From positions 62,001 through 126,000 of the forward strand of contig CAJQUW010013690.1 of NCBI GenBank assembly GCA_907163375.1: 64,000 nt of DNA. Direction: 5' to 3'. This DNA comes from Prostheceraeus crozeri (Eukaryota; Platyhelminthes; Polycladida; Euryleptidae). The notes beneath the pieces are model-generated. The model did not search any database. It was not told where the DNA came from and saw only the letters and a list, made by a program, of their open reading frames with translations. A program made the position numbers and the translations under genes. Shown here one piece after another: positions 42,963-56,424 of the stretch (position 1 is the first letter of the stretch; the number at the start of each line of letters is the position of its first letter).

Positions 42963-45900
42963 TATTAGGGACATACCAAATGTACCATCGCGCTTCAACG
43001 ACATGACCTAAATGTCAGCCTCGTCCATGTCTCGTCTGACATCTGTCATGTCACTTCATCACTAAGGTACATTTGGTTAATATCGAGATGTTGACTTTCT
43101 TACATAGTAATCTGTAGATAATGGTGATATTGCTTCGAATCTTTTTCCTGAGGTGTTCAAGTAATTTGAAAAGAAGAGCAAAACAAAAGCTCTTTCTTTG
43201 CTATAGGCTTTTATGACTTTAAAAGAATCAATTAACCCAACCTTTCGTCCACCACTGACTTCAGTCATTGCAATTTTTGATGCATACTATGTCAGTTTTC
43301 ATCTAGCTTAAAAAAATTCCAATATCGAAAAATTCAATTTAACTGTCCAACGCTCGAGTTAAGTACGATGAGAATCACTTGCAAGTGCTGGCAATCTGAA
43401 TAGGTTCAGTGCATGCCTGTGTAAGTTTGCTTCAAATTCATTATTGGAATTTCTTAGAATTTTATTGGAATCTGTTGATCAAATTGTTCATATCTGAGGA
43501 TATCTTTCTATCCCATGCCCAGGCAAAAAGGTACTCTGCTATCTTATTGATCATCAGACGCACGATAAAGCCAGGATAAATAAATGCTGAGCAGCCTGTT
43601 GTGCATTCCTTCAGCTTGTTAAGCTATTCTGGATATTTTAAACTAGATTTGGCCATTACAAACCGCACTGACTGTCTTTGTAAGACGGAATTATGTGCCT
43701 GTGGCTGCCAAGGAATTATGTGTCTAAATTGCTCAAGTATGAGGACACATTACTACGTTGTGTTGATTGCTCATTATCTAAAAATATAGAACTTATAGTT
43801 AGATTAATGGGTGAAAAATTTTATTAACGTCATACTTATATTGTAGTTAGCCCTAGTCACATCAATGTCAGGGATAGTAAAATGAAGCCCACAAATCCTT
43901 TAATTGATTAATTTAGGCGGGGCATCTATTTGAGGGTAGTTTATATGATATTGTTGCCATTTCATGTGCGGGATCTTTTCAACAGAGAGAAAATGAGGGA
44001 AGTAGAATTTAAAAAATACATATTTTTGGGAAGGCATTTAAGACGGACTTTAACAAATAAGTCTACGAATAATATTTTTGAAACCATGTTAATAACAAAG
44101 TGCTTTTAAATGTCATTTTCTGAAATAAGTCACTTAATTCTAAAAACTTTAAAGAATTTGCTTCTGTTCATGATCGAAAATTGTAAAATTCAGCAGTCAT
44201 TACTTCAGTCGAGTTCAAAACATTATTTCATGTTAGCAGAGAAGTACAGTGGCGCCTATGCATCTTTGCGTGTATTTATCGATATAATTGATGGAAATGA
44301 CGCAGAAATCTCGAACAAATATAAAATGCACAATATCAACAGAAGTTTTTTTCCTGCAATGCTTGTCCAAGTTGATCAGTGATTTATGAACCAATATAAT
44401 GACTTGGAAAGATCAGTGCAAATACCGCGTTTAATATGCTTGATTTTAATATTTGCATTGTGAGACATAAAAAATTGAAAACTGAACTCCTAGCATGAAT
44501 TTTAGGCGTCGCAATTCAGTAAACTGTTTAATGCTTACGAGACAAGCAGGAAAAAGTCAATGCCCACCATTAGAGTTAAATATGCGAAGTTCCGTAGAGG
44601 AAATTATTTGTTTAATTGAAAGGTGCAGTGGCTTCAGAAGGTCAGATCCAGCACTGGCATCACCAAAAAGTTGGAAACACAAACAACAGGCAACCACAGC
44701 AATTCGACTGGATTTTACAATTTACTCTCACTGACTCGCATAGATAATAGTAATAATAAATATGCAGGTAATTGAGAAATAATAGCAAAGATGCACAACA
44801 ATTTTCCTCTTCTAGTCCGAAGTCAATTTACTGTTCTTTTCATTGTTTCTTTCGCATTAGGACCCTTCCACATCTAAGATGCGCAATTAGCACATTAAGT
44901 AAAATTTCGACAGATATTTGTTAAGTAATGTGTCAAACCTATGATCGGCAATGATATCACTTTATTTTTTTCATAATGAAAATATACCATTTTTAGTGCA
45001 ATATACGTAGGCCTGCATCGTAAATAGATCTAGTTAAAGAATCTTTCGATTTGCACTGCCACCATGCTGCTTTTACTGTTCTTAGCAATGAAGTTGAAAT
45101 TAGATTGCATGCAGCATCGATATATTCCAGATAATGGAGGGCCGAAGAAAATAGTTTAGTCATACAAAGCTTCTTGCAGGTCAAAACTTAGGTAGAGCCT
45201 ATGGCTTATACATTAGACATTGCAAGTTTTGATGTAAGCTTCATACACCCGAATTATAAATTCGCATGCGATATGCAGTTGGTTAGGCCAACAGTATATA
45301 AAGTACCAAAAAAGGCCAAAATATTAATATTAAGCTTACGGTCAAGACTTCAAGAACATCAAGACAATTATTAATGAGTTCAATGTTCAATCATGGGCCT
45401 ACTGAAAGTCTGAGGTGACCAGCAATATATGAGATATAGGCAACACTGTACATGAAGAGCTAATCACAGAAAACGGCGGTCTTTATTAACCAGAATCTTA
45501 ATTATCTAAGTCCAAAATGTCGAGCTTTGGCCGTACTCGTATTAACAAATTTCAAACACTCGCTTACATATTACTAATAATTTATTCATAGGCTTATATT
45601 ACACTCGTATTATAGAAACTAATTCAAACTAGTGTTTTTAAACTAGCATTGTTTGACAATTTGTGTAATGGATAGACTGACAGACAATTAATAGCCTGTT
45701 GCTGCATGAATCAACCAGTGTGGAAAGACATGTGTAGAGCAAACAAAAGAGACTGAATTTTTTCTTCAATACAAAATGCGAAAAATCTATGATTAAAAAT
45801 ATAATGGTACAAAAGCTTTTGATGGTATCATTTTATATCTTTTTTCAAAAATAAAATGATATAAAATGATATCATTTTTCCTCAGAATAAAATGATATCA

Positions 45901-48900
45901 TTTTATCATTGCCGATCTTTACGTTAAACAAAATACTGATCAGAACTAGAACCGGACCGCTATTTTCGGGTCCGCATCGACTCCAAAATACGTGCATTAG
46001 ACCCGGCTCGGATGAATTTTCTGGGCGCGGGTGAGAAATTCTGTCGTTTTGCGCACATTACCATCCTTAATGAAAATATCAATTACGTTAGTTGAACGTA
46101 ATCGCTTTAAGAGTCACTATAAAATTTAATTGTCGATGACATGATCGAACGTTTAAGGGCATATGTGGCATCTGTAAGTAAATTGATAACTGATGAGCAG
46201 CAAAATGAACTTTTAACATCTGCTTTTAACATGTTGCACATGTATGACTGTGCATAACCCGTTTGTCTATGATAAATAAATTGGATCTTTTTTGATGTGC
46301 TGATAACTGCCTTTGTTGAAAGTTATATTTCGGAAGCTATTTCTAATTTCAAACATAAAAATTGGCCCGGGTACTAAATACTTCAGGGCCGGGCCCGTTA
46401 CCAGCTGTGCTACTGACATGTCGCCTCAGTTAGCGCGCTTGTAACAGTTAATGTCAGTATAGTGTGTCAAACGTTCATTTCATGTATCCTTAGAAATTTC
46501 ACTTGGTGCGCTAATTGCCCATCTCAAGCATTCTTAAGTCTGTGTTAATGCTGTGCTAAGGTTGAGAGATGTGAACTAGACCTGCTGATGATTCCTGATA
46601 TTGGATGAAAAGGCAGTTATTCAGGTCTGCCGCCATTTTTAAAATCTGATGAGAAACCATTTTTCAGTTCAATATTTCAGTTATTCCATTTACTTCCACA
46701 TCAAGTCCTATGAATCTCGCCACTTGATAGTTGAAGCTCTCATCATTTCATGTGCACTATTCGTGGATCGATGGATGATGTGCTTGCACTTTATACATGT
46801 ATACATGTAAATGTGCTTTAATTGACCAAAAGTTGATTAAAAAAATGCGAATCGAATTGTAATCAAAAGGAAGCAATAGCGGGAGCAACGCTAATAAAGC
46901 AACAGGTTGAAAGCATGCCTTCTTAGATTGTAAGCGTTCGGCTATACCTACTCAATTAATTTTAGAAAATATAGGTACAGCTAAATTTCTTTTAGCAAAT
47001 AGACTGTACATATTTTTAGCAGCTAATCTTTTCTCGAGGAGACGACACAAACGGAAGTGAGATTCACTATGAAATTAAATAACCTCCCGTCAGCTGCCAT
47101 CAACTATAGTACTGCTAAGCGCCGACCCAGGTAAAGGAGAACTCGGTATGTGTCACACGTAGTTTTCCTTCACTACTTCTGCACTAATTGTACTTTTATT
47201 TTCTCGGATGGTCTTCGGCAACTTGATTTTGATCTGTATCACTGAAAACTGCAGACTTATAATAGTATTAAAAGGCCGATTACTATGAAAGCTTTTTCCT
47301 TAAAGGCTTTCGCAGTCAGGTGTTCAATCCTTCCTTTATAGTAAATCGTTTTGGAGAACATGCGAAGTTAAATTATACCTTAACAAACAAAAATAACAAT
47401 TGTTTTTATGCTGCTCTGTCCATTTACACGCTTTTACTTCGTTATTCGTGTTTTGTAGCATCATTCGTTGCAAAAAATTGTCTGCTTTTGAGTCATTGCA
47501 CGGCAACATTTTGAGTAACTAACTAATTTTCAGCAGAGATTATGATACTTAAGAAATAACTTTTTCGAAATCAAACTGCTTCCCAGATAATCTTGTACAC
47601 CGAAAATCATCGCTCCATCATGGCTTTGATACAATTTTGTGTTTTCTTCCATTTATAGCACTAAATGTGCCCGGTAACGGTCGCTTCGAAAAAGATCCGC
47701 TGTTGAGTTACTTGCGCACAAAGAGATTTTTCTGATGAGCCACTGAACATTGAACTATGATATATTTACAGTAGTTCCATACTTTTCATACACTCTTGCA
47801 ACAATGTAATAAGTAATTGAAGTCCTTTATTTTCTCAAAATGTCTGCAAATCTCAAAATACTTGGTGACGGTTGATTCATAAGAATTACTTTTTAATGTA
47901 TGGTGAATCATTGAAATTCAACTAAACTAATTATGATAAAGAACTTTTTACGATCAGCTGTAATAGTCATCAGCTGAGACTGTCATACTGGATTGTAAAG
48001 GCGTGGAGCATTATCTCTCGAAAATACTGGCGGGCGGCATCTTTACAAATTTCTGTTTTTCAAACCCACATTTCACTTTTCGTGGAATTGCCCTTTTGTA
48101 GTGTACAATTTTCAGTTTAAAGTGTCCTAAAACGAAAAGTCACGTGTGCGTTTCTGACGATCATTGATCTATCTAAAAGTTCAATCATGTTTGTAATTCA
48201 AATAATTCAAGAAAATATTCAGAATTCTATACAGTTTGATAATATTGATAATTTTGTTTTTGCTTCCGATTGACATCAACGATTGCCATGGCTCAATTTC
48301 CAATTATTTGTTTTTCATTAAATGCATTATACCGCCTTCCTGCATACCGGCAGTTACTTTCTGAACAATAATATAGCTGAGATGTCAAATGAGAGCACTT
48401 CATTCCCATTTTTTTCTGAGAACAGTTGGTGCTTTCTCTCTGTCATAATTTCACATTGAATTCACATTGAAATGGTACTTGTACGTCCTTTGATTGGCGT
48501 CGACAACGTTCAAAACAAACAGTCTAGACGAAAAAACAAAAGAAATTATTGCTAACCGATAGTTTTAATGTAGACGCCATCCAAGATATTCCTTGATCCC
48601 ATGTGGTATCAAGACTTTTTATCAATGGGCTTATCGGGATGAGATAGGCTGAAATGTCTTGAAGACATTATCTTTTGCATCATGGATCTCAGAAATAAGT
48701 GTGGTATAGTGATATTTGCATTCTCTACGCAAGATAAATATTTGAATACTTCCTTACATACGGTCTTTGTGAATATGTAATAGCTCGAATTTGGATATTC
48801 ATGCGAATTTCTATGAGGAATACATGAATTATAAGTATCTACAATCAAACAAATATTATACTTTGAAACATCAAGATAATTCACAAGAAAAAGCAAGCAA

Positions 48901-48960
48901 TGTAATGTGGCAATTGTAATCAGTATTACTTTCAACTAGCTGGAACCCATAGGCGGGATT
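42963..48960. other. Long stretch with no recognisable gene
   Basis: AT-rich. Short palindromic runs of aaaatgatatcattttat occur at about 45845-45905. GC-rich words cgggtccg and gggccgggcccg occur near 45975 and 46385, possibly ends of an old element. No frame exceeds about 110 codons and none has a known motif. Confidence 0.45.
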
Positions 48961-48989
48961 ATTGTCTCAATATTGGTTCATTTTTAAAA

Positions 48990-49404
48990 TACATTGTACT
49001 GCCCATGCATAGTTTAATGAAATATAAAGCTGAATTATGAAATATGCATGTAAGAAAATATCAATGAAATGTCTGTATATGAAGTATATCTGTAAAATTC
49101 TTTCGCGTCCGTCTGACGGCAAAACAGATCCAATCAAATGAAAAATTTGGCTTTGAGCACGAAAATTTGGGCTAAAACCTGGGAATTTTATTTCTTCGCA
49201 ACCAAAGGACGTCATCTGAAACGCACAGCTGTACTTCTGAATGTTATTCAAAAAATGCTCGGAATCTGCTGGACTGGATTGATGCAATAACTGGTTAATC
49301 AATTTTAGTGGCTGTGGAAAGTCGTCAGCATAATGTTTGCCCAGAGAACAGTACAGTGAATCTTTTTCACGGACAAATTTTGTTACTTGGCAAACCGAAC
49401 CCAT
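48990..49404 (-). pseudogene. Helitron-like protein fragment (N-terminal domain)
   Basis: The minus-strand frame has NNIQKYSCAFQMTSFGCEE, then FPGFSPNFRAQSQIFHLIGS and VLPSDGRERILQIYFI. This matches the conserved N-terminal domain of animal Helitron proteins (pattern IRxYNxxFxMxSFG, PxFxxxGQIxHxxGxLxP, FLQIYF). Helitrons move by rolling-circle replication using a Rep-helicase; the Rep HUH motif and helicase are absent here. About 110 codons are preserved without a break. Nothing upstream or downstream continues the protein. Confidence 0.7.
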
Positions 49405-49769
49405 CTATAAAAACTCAATCAGAACTATAATACTATTATATTATTATTTCGGTGCGTATAATGGCAATAACTGAGAAAAATCGCATATCAAATCATTGAA
49501 ATCTGGAGACGCATGTGTCTTTTTCTAAAATGTTGGAAGAAAGTATTTTAAAATCATACTTCTTTCAATAGTTGCATTGCGAATGCGTGGACAAAATAAC
49601 ATATTTCAAAAATTTAATCAAGTACTTTTCAGGAATTTTACTATTGTTGTTTAACAGCTGATGGAATAAAGAATTTGAATACACACTGAAAAATGTTTTC
49701 TGAGTAAAAGTTGAATCGAAAACAATCTCTGATTTTTTCTAGAAGATTTAGTATGTTATTCTGCCGTCC
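49405..49769. other. No recognisable gene
   Basis: AT-rich sequence between the Helitron fragment and the 5'-truncated LINE. No coding motif was seen. Confidence 0.35.
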
Positions 49770-50873
49770 CTCAACCATGAATTAGACTCCAGGCAGTTTG
49801 GGTTTATTGCCAACGGATTTGGCGGTTGCACCAATGACCTCCTCAGTGTTCGCCTGTCCATCCTTGAGCATGTTTCTTTGAAGCCTTCCAATGTCGTCAA
49901 CCGCTTGCGGTCGATTTTCGGTAGGCTTTCGACACTAAGTCACCAAACGCTCCTCGATACGTTGCACGCCAAGTTTGAATGCGATCCCTTCACCCTCCTT
50001 CTTGTTTCCAGTTTCCTCTCTGATCGTAAGCAGCGCGTTTGTGTTAATGAGCTTCAAACTCCTTGGAAAGATGTCACCAGTGGTGTCCCTCAAGGTTCCA
50101 TTCTTGGCCCCCTCCTGTTTATTCTCCTCATTGACGATTTCCCCTCCCTCAGAAACACCCAGCTTGTTGCTTATGCTGATGACATAACCCTCCTGCACAT
50201 GTGCGACCTCAATTCCCTTAATTAACAGTTTTCAGTCAGTTGTTGATACGTTTGTGTCCTGGTCTCGTACCAAGAATTTGACCATAAATGTTGACAAAAC
50301 TAAATCGCTAACCTTCACCCGTACCTCTCCCGTCCCTTTCATTCAACCCCTTCAGATCAATGACATTGCCATTGAGAAAGCTTCCTCTTTGAAAATTATA
50401 GGAGTAATTTTTGAAGCTGATTTGTCATGGAACAGACAGTTTTCCTCGCTGTACCGTAAATGTTGCCACGGCCTGTCACTTGTCAAGAGACTTCGAGCTA
50501 ACTCTAGCAACCCTTCTATCATCTGGCTAGCCTACTCCTCATTTGTATTCTCTCATATTGCGTTTTGTTGGCCTGTTGTATGTGATTTGCGTGATGAGCA
50601 TTTTCATAAATTGGAGAGATTGGAGCGCGTTGCCCGGCGGTGGGCCGGTATAGTTGACAAGCCACCTCTCAAGGTTTCTTTGCAAAATACATGTATTCGA
50701 TTAATTCTCAAAATCGCCAAGAACTGTTTCACCCATCCCCTTGCGAACTTTTTGTGGTTAGAGACATGTCTGATACACGTATTCGTCATCAACGAGTTCT
50801 CCTTCCTAAAAGAAGGAATCGTTCTTTTTATCACAAAAGTTTTGTTAAGTTTTCTTCCTTTTCGTGAATGATG
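49770..50873 (+). pseudogene. LINE reverse transcriptase (CR1/Jockey group), 5'-truncated
   Basis: The plus strand starts within the RT: LDSRQFGFIANGFGGCTNDL, TLSHQTLLDTLHAKF, VTSGVPQGSILGPLLFILLI and LVAYADDITLLH, which carries the catalytic YADD. A frameshift near 50225 is followed by LTINVDKTKSLTFT, LKIIGVIFEADLSWNRQFSS, FSHIAFCWPVVCDL and LERLERVARRW. Near 50765 a second shift hides the tail block HQRVLLPKRRNRSFYHK. The usual FDFSKAFD is degraded (NRLRSIFGRLSTLSH). No endonuclease or ORF1 is present, as expected after 5' truncation. The 3' end reaches an attatt repeat at about 50935-50955. It is better preserved than the other LINE scraps and is therefore younger. Confidence 0.85.
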
Positions 50874-50934
50874 CCATGATTTACTGTACCACACCCATTG
50901 TCATACCACTCGTTTGTAATGATAAACAAAGCTC

Positions 50935-50955
50935 TATTATTATTATCATTATTAT
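50935..50955. repeat. (ATT)n tail of the LINE
   Basis: The stretch attattattatcattattat follows the LINE coding end by about 60 bp, as in CR1/Jockey-like elements that end in short tandem repeats. It marks the likely 3' boundary. Confidence 0.55.
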
Positions 50956-53130
50956 ACGCATACTGCACAAGTAAAAAGGAAGTTGAATTGACAGTCATAT
51001 TAAAACTGCAGAGTAAAATGTACTCCACTTGCATCGATGATGAATGGAAAGAAACGTGATGTTCATAATACACAATGATAGATATTTATTAGTTCATAAA
51101 TAATTATCACCTTTGATCGGATTGAAGGCTTCAGTTACTTTAAATTGATTATTATGAGCAAGATCAAACATGATCCGCGTATCCAACTTTGTCAGGATTA
51201 ATTAGTATACCAGAATTAATGTACATGTATTAACTCCAAACTATGTATAACTTCCAAATTATATATATGGATCTGCATGGTGTTCTGCATATCTCTAATG
51301 CAGACTGATCATCTGATGTTAATAGCTAGTGTTGGTCGGCGTAAATAATATATAATAAATCCTTTTAATAAATTGGTTTTTGACGTGACGATTTCATGTT
51401 GCAGTGAAGCTAGTTGCTGGCAGCATATTAGTATTTACACGTATATGCTTTAACTTATTGAAAGGGCTAATCAGCTTGAATAAGGTTTGCGACTGATTTG
51501 ACACTGAACAACAATTGCATAGGTCTGAACAAATTGATTTCATTTTGTATACAATTATGTATTCTTATGATAGATATAAGTTGGTTTGCTTGAAAAATGT
51601 AAGTGTCTTAATACATGCACTACACAAGTATGGAAAATCCAAATGCATCACGTTTCTTGCTGCTGCATTACTTTTGCGATTATTAGGTCTCCGAAGACAT
51701 AGACAATCACTTCGAGTTTGTTTTTTTAAAAAAAATAAAAATCAGCGAGCCCCTGTCTTATTGTGAGTGTTAGTGACCTATTTGGAAACAAGAGAGAATT
51801 CTTCCGCATTAAATTACTTGAGTAAATCGAAAATGCCGACACCAGAATAGGATTCCGTGATTTTTACCAAGTGGTCGAATTTCGCTCCCATACTGTCGAA
51901 CTATGTACAATATGACGTAGCCCTAGTACTCCTAGGGCATCCGTATTTTGTGATTTATATTACGGAGTAAATTCATCCGCATTTAACGCATGTTACAGTA
52001 GGTATACCAATTTTACAGTAGGTGTGTGATCCTTGCTGACATTGTATTGACTTGTATTATCTGATTTCTATTTTGCCGATAATAATAAACATTTCTCTCT
52101 CTCTCTCTATCTCTCTAAAAGAAAATAGAATGGATTACAACACACGCCATAATTACAACTTTCCCAAACCAAAAACTAACACTATCAATTTTCATAACTC
52201 ATTTTGTAATCGGGCTCTATCTCTTCCAAATATTTAAATGTATCGTTGAAAGCAATTTGAAAATCCTGTATTTGGTTTTTCAATATATTTTCATAGTTCG
52301 TAGTTCTATTTCAACAACTGAATTCATGCAAAATTTGCGCGTAATGTGCTTAGTCCCAAAAATAAACAATTTCTGGAATTCAGATTCACAAATGTACTCC
52401 CTTTGTAGGATATTAAGTACTAAACATTCCTAAAAGTTTCACGATGTGTCATGTCGAATTTGAGATATTGACTTAATTCCTAAATTAAGCAGACAACTAC
52501 ACAGATCGAGCATTATGCTACTCCTCGAGGAATGCCAATACATGGGGTGTTTGATTTTTTTCTATTGAATGCATTATAATGTGCCATTCTTCCTCCGAGA
52601 CTTTTTTCTTGCTAGCACATGTCGCATTTGAAGGAAAATGAAATTAATTGGTTTCCATTTTGTAGAGGGAATAAATGTGCTTCTTCTAATTTAAAACTTA
52701 TTTGTGGCACTATTTTTACATGATGTATCTGTACATTTTTTGTAAAGCAGCAAGCACTTGGATTTTCAATCCGAATCTGATTTCGTAATCTTTAATATTC
52801 TAAAGCTGTATTCTATCCACAAACTTCTAAATTACTAATCCGCATTGCAAAATTTTCATTTTACTAAAACGTCTTCATGTGCAACTAAATTGAAGACATT
52901 GTATCAGGCAATGTGAAGAATATATTGAAACAAATATTACTTCAGAATATATCTAGGAGTTCATACCAGAAGGTAATTTAGTTTGCTGATTATCAGTTCC
53001 GTTACACTAAGTTGGAAGATGCTATATCATAATATACATAAACGAGATAATGATGATTTTATGGATCTCCATGTAGCATGTTAACTGAATGGAATTATTC
53101 ATTTTATTAAGATATTTATTAGCATGCTTG
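50956..53130. other. No recognisable gene
   Basis: AT-rich. A short tctctc run lies at about 52088-52117. Frames such as 51515-51766 are unassigned. Confidence 0.4.
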
Positions 53131-53144
53131 CTTGCTAGCTTAAA

Positions 53145-53585
53145 TCTCGTGCCTAGCAGGCGTAGAGACGACACTCGACACGACCCTTCTCCAGCTCGCT
53201 CGGTCTATTGTTCCGTAAGCAGCTTCATCGGGAGTGAGATGTAGAGAACGAAAGTCATCTAGGATGACGTTCCAATACCCTTGCCGTGGAGCTCCTCTCG
53301 GTCTGCGCCATCCCGCGGCTGACGGGTTGAAGTCCCCGGCTATTCTTGTTGGAAGCTGTGAATACTTCGCATGAGATGACCAAACCAGCGAAGACGGCTT
53401 TGAGCTAGTGTCCGTTCGAGTGGCGAGAGCCCTGTTAGGTGCCGCAGGTCATCATTTGATATGCGATTAGGACATCGGATGTTACAAACAGTGCGGAGGG
53501 CTCTAGAGCTGAAACCACTTAATCTTTTCGTTTGAGACTTGCTGAGAGGCCATGCACCATATAGATTTATGTTTATTAGCATGAA
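53145..53585 (-). pseudogene. LINE C-terminal end
   Basis: The minus strand reads NLYGAWPLSKSQTKRLSGF, SRALRTVCNIRCPNRISND, then RLRWFGHLMR. This is the post-RT pattern LYGxExWxLxxxxxxRL...ALRxIxxIxxxxRISN...RLRWxGHxxR. After a frameshift near 53345 it continues GWRRPRGAPRQGYW, LTPDEAAYGTIDRASWRRVV, ending near 53145. No catalytic RT part is left. The clade is uncertain. Confidence 0.75.
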
Positions 53586-53644
53586 ACATTCATTTATTTC
53601 AATACTGTATGCACTCTGTTTACCGTAAAACCTGTAATAGACCG

Positions 53645-55790
53645 TCACCCTGCATATTTGTTTGTGTAATGTGTGATGCCTGTCTGAAATGTGATGTCAT
53701 ACTCGTATTTGCCTTTCTTCGCGTGTCTTTGACTTCCTCATTATTAGCAAATGTTTACAATTGATCATTAAGTGTCTGTAATCACGATTTGTGTTGCTGG
53801 ACATCTGATTTTCTTTATGGATAGTCATTATGCGTGCGCGAGTTGCTAGATAGATATAGTACACCATATTCTTGCGTGTTGGGCCTTTATGGTACTATGT
53901 GTATGAGGTGTTGTCACAAATCCAGTCATTGAATGTCGATCAAATATGAATTGAAAATTTCTATCAAATATTCAGACAGTAAAATTTGTATTTAGTGTCA
54001 TATTAAGATTCTATTCTAAAATAGCAAGTCAGAGTAATATGCTGTGATGCAAATAATATCATAATACACTCGGTGTTTATTAAAACATACATATATTTGA
54101 ACGATACATAGGTGGAACATGCACACAAATACAAGTGTTATAGAATCGATATTTTCCTTATACTTTTACACCGGAAATTGTTGAAAAATAGACAGCAATG
54201 GCGGTCTATTACAGGTTTTACGGCTTATTATTTCACTTTTCGTCGACACTCATTCCTGTCTTATTAAACTTTATAAATTTCTTCTTTACATCCCTATAAT
54301 GCAATGACACACAGTCTCATGAAGCCTGGCCAACCAGAGTTCTATCTCATCACTTGATGAATAAATTTATATTCGTTTTCCACACCATATAGTTTAAAAA
54401 CAATGATTTAATAACAAGCGAGGAAGTTCACAAAAACCGGCATAGAGGATGGAAGGGTCATCATTAATAAATCTTTCTTTTGAACTGACATGTAAAATGA
54501 GGTTTATGATAGAACTAGAAATGCTGATGGAGCAAATCGGAATTGCGATGACTGAGTGCTGCAGGATGAGATGGTTTATACTCGTAGACAAAGCTGATGT
54601 ATGCCAACAATTTTAAAATACCGGTATATGCCAAAATGAGAAACTTGCTTCATGTGCTCGCACTATGCGAAAGCTCTTCAGATTGTTTGCTGATTGCGAC
54701 ATAGTTTTATGCAACCAGTAAACACGATTCAACTTCTGCACCTCAAATCGTGCGAACTAGGATGGAAGCGTTTTCTTTCTCAAAACTTGATGATATGATC
54801 AAGTATCTCATTTACCTTCGACAATTGTCACTAGAAACCGGCGAATCGGTAAATATTGAGATCACTAGGATATATTTTGGGAAGCAATTTTTCTAAATGA
54901 TGATATAGTTTATAGCACAAATTAAATCTATATAGCGAGATATACTTGACGACAATCTTGAAAGCCCAAATTTCTTTTCTGCTAACAAAGACTTCTTAAA
55001 AAATATAGAGCATAGTATAGTTGCATATAGTTTGTAGGGCATCTTGAACTCTTAATATTTTTCCCCATATAATTTATCAATTTTTATGATGTTCAGCAAG
55101 GAATTCGACAGATCGTTACACAAAAAATTGTACGTTCAACTTCTAACATTTGCTCTCTGATAATTCCAGCCAAATTGGGATAATGAGAGAAAACATGGGA
55201 AAGATCAAAAGCAAATGGAGTTCACCGACCATTATATGACACATCCAATCCTTCCCCAACGGAGTTAGTATAATACATCGGATGGCTACAGAATGGCTCT
55301 GTGCACTTGTCAATGAAGGCTCGTAAAGGAATCTTACCACAAAGTTCAGCTATCTGGGATGAATCTGTAATCCTAATGGAGTGATGAACATGTAATTTGC
55401 ATGATCTAATTGATAAAATATTTCTGAACTTCAAGTCACTACTTCATTCAAGTGACGACTTGATTGCTGCGCAGTCAGAAAAAGGACAATTTCATTTTAA
55501 AACTAGTTGATTTTTCAGTACATAGCGCATCTGGCTTATGTAAGTGAAACGATTGAGACATCGCTGTATCCTACATAATAGACTCATCTCACAATTTGAT
55601 TACATCTGTGGAATTTTTCTATTGTTGAACATTTTCCATCGATTTTGCAAATCATCATTGATTTGTGAACTCCCTGACAAGTGGTTTGAAGCCATAAAAA
55701 TAAATATCAATGCATCATATTATGTAGATGATCATTAGGCATCTTTAAAGGGGACATGGGGGGAGCCCCATTCTGTACATTCCACAGACA
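53645..55790. other. No recognisable gene
   Basis: AT-rich. A minus-strand frame at 55434-55143 stays open for about 95 codons apart from one stop, but I cannot assign it. Confidence 0.35.
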
Positions 55791-55794
55791 TGGT

Positions 55795-56085
55795 CATTGT
55801 CTACTTATATTTCTAAATCTATGGTGCAATAATATAGGAATAATGGCATTACCCTGCCGTCATTTTTCAATACCTATAACATAGAAGCTACTGCTAAGAT
55901 CATAGACTTCTAAATTGCAGAAGAATGTTCTGTTACAGGAAGTCTATGGATAGATGTAGATGTATATAAGTAGACAATCGAAATACCATATCAGATTTCT
56001 CGGTAAGTAATGAACAAACCGTCGGCCGCTAACGCGGCCTCTGATTTCATAAGGTATTCGTACATTGTTACTGAGTAAGTAGTGT
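55795..56085 (-). repeat. Multi-hairpin repeat family, copy C (lacks the cattgctgcctgc module)
   Basis: This is the reverse complement of copies A (34948) and B (56425). It keeps the GC hairpin as a perfect ggccgc-gtta-gcggcc palindrome at about 56022-56037. It lacks roughly 42 bp that hold the cattgctgcctgc hairpin in A and B: the sequence runs directly from the caggg/taatgcc side to the attattcc side near 55850. With copy B it forms an inverted pair spaced by about 340 bp. Confidence 0.8.
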
Positions 56086-56424
56086 TGTCAGCCGATATAT
56101 CACCTGTCATTTTTCTATGAAAGTCATTTAAATATCACCAATTCCAAATGAGACGTCCTTAATTGCATGATTAAGACACTCTAATTTGCTATGTAATGCC
56201 CTTGAGGTAGGAGCATTTCACCGTCTATCTTCGCATTCCCAGTGAAAATGACATTGAAGTGAGTGATTCCTATGGTTAACAATTTGGACTCGCAGATATC
56301 TCAAGCTTGACATACTTGAATGTACTGAGCTGCATGGGCTGTGTAGAAAATTATCATAGATTTGAGTCTTTTACAGATCCAAATCTGGGATTTTTGATGT
56401 CATAGATTTTAGGTTCAGCAACAA
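56086..56424. other. Spacer between two inverted copies of the hairpin family
   Basis: AT-rich sequence with no recognisable feature. Confidence 0.4.

Noticed and set aside
45950-46400. hAT-like element between GC-rich words cgggtccg and gggccgggcccg
   Set aside because: The two ends do not form a convincing inverted repeat and no duplication was found.
48609-48935. 108-codon minus-strand frame beginning with a hydrophobic stretch
   Set aside because: It looks like a possible signal peptide, but AT-rich DNA often gives hydrophobic chance frames and no domain or splice support was seen.
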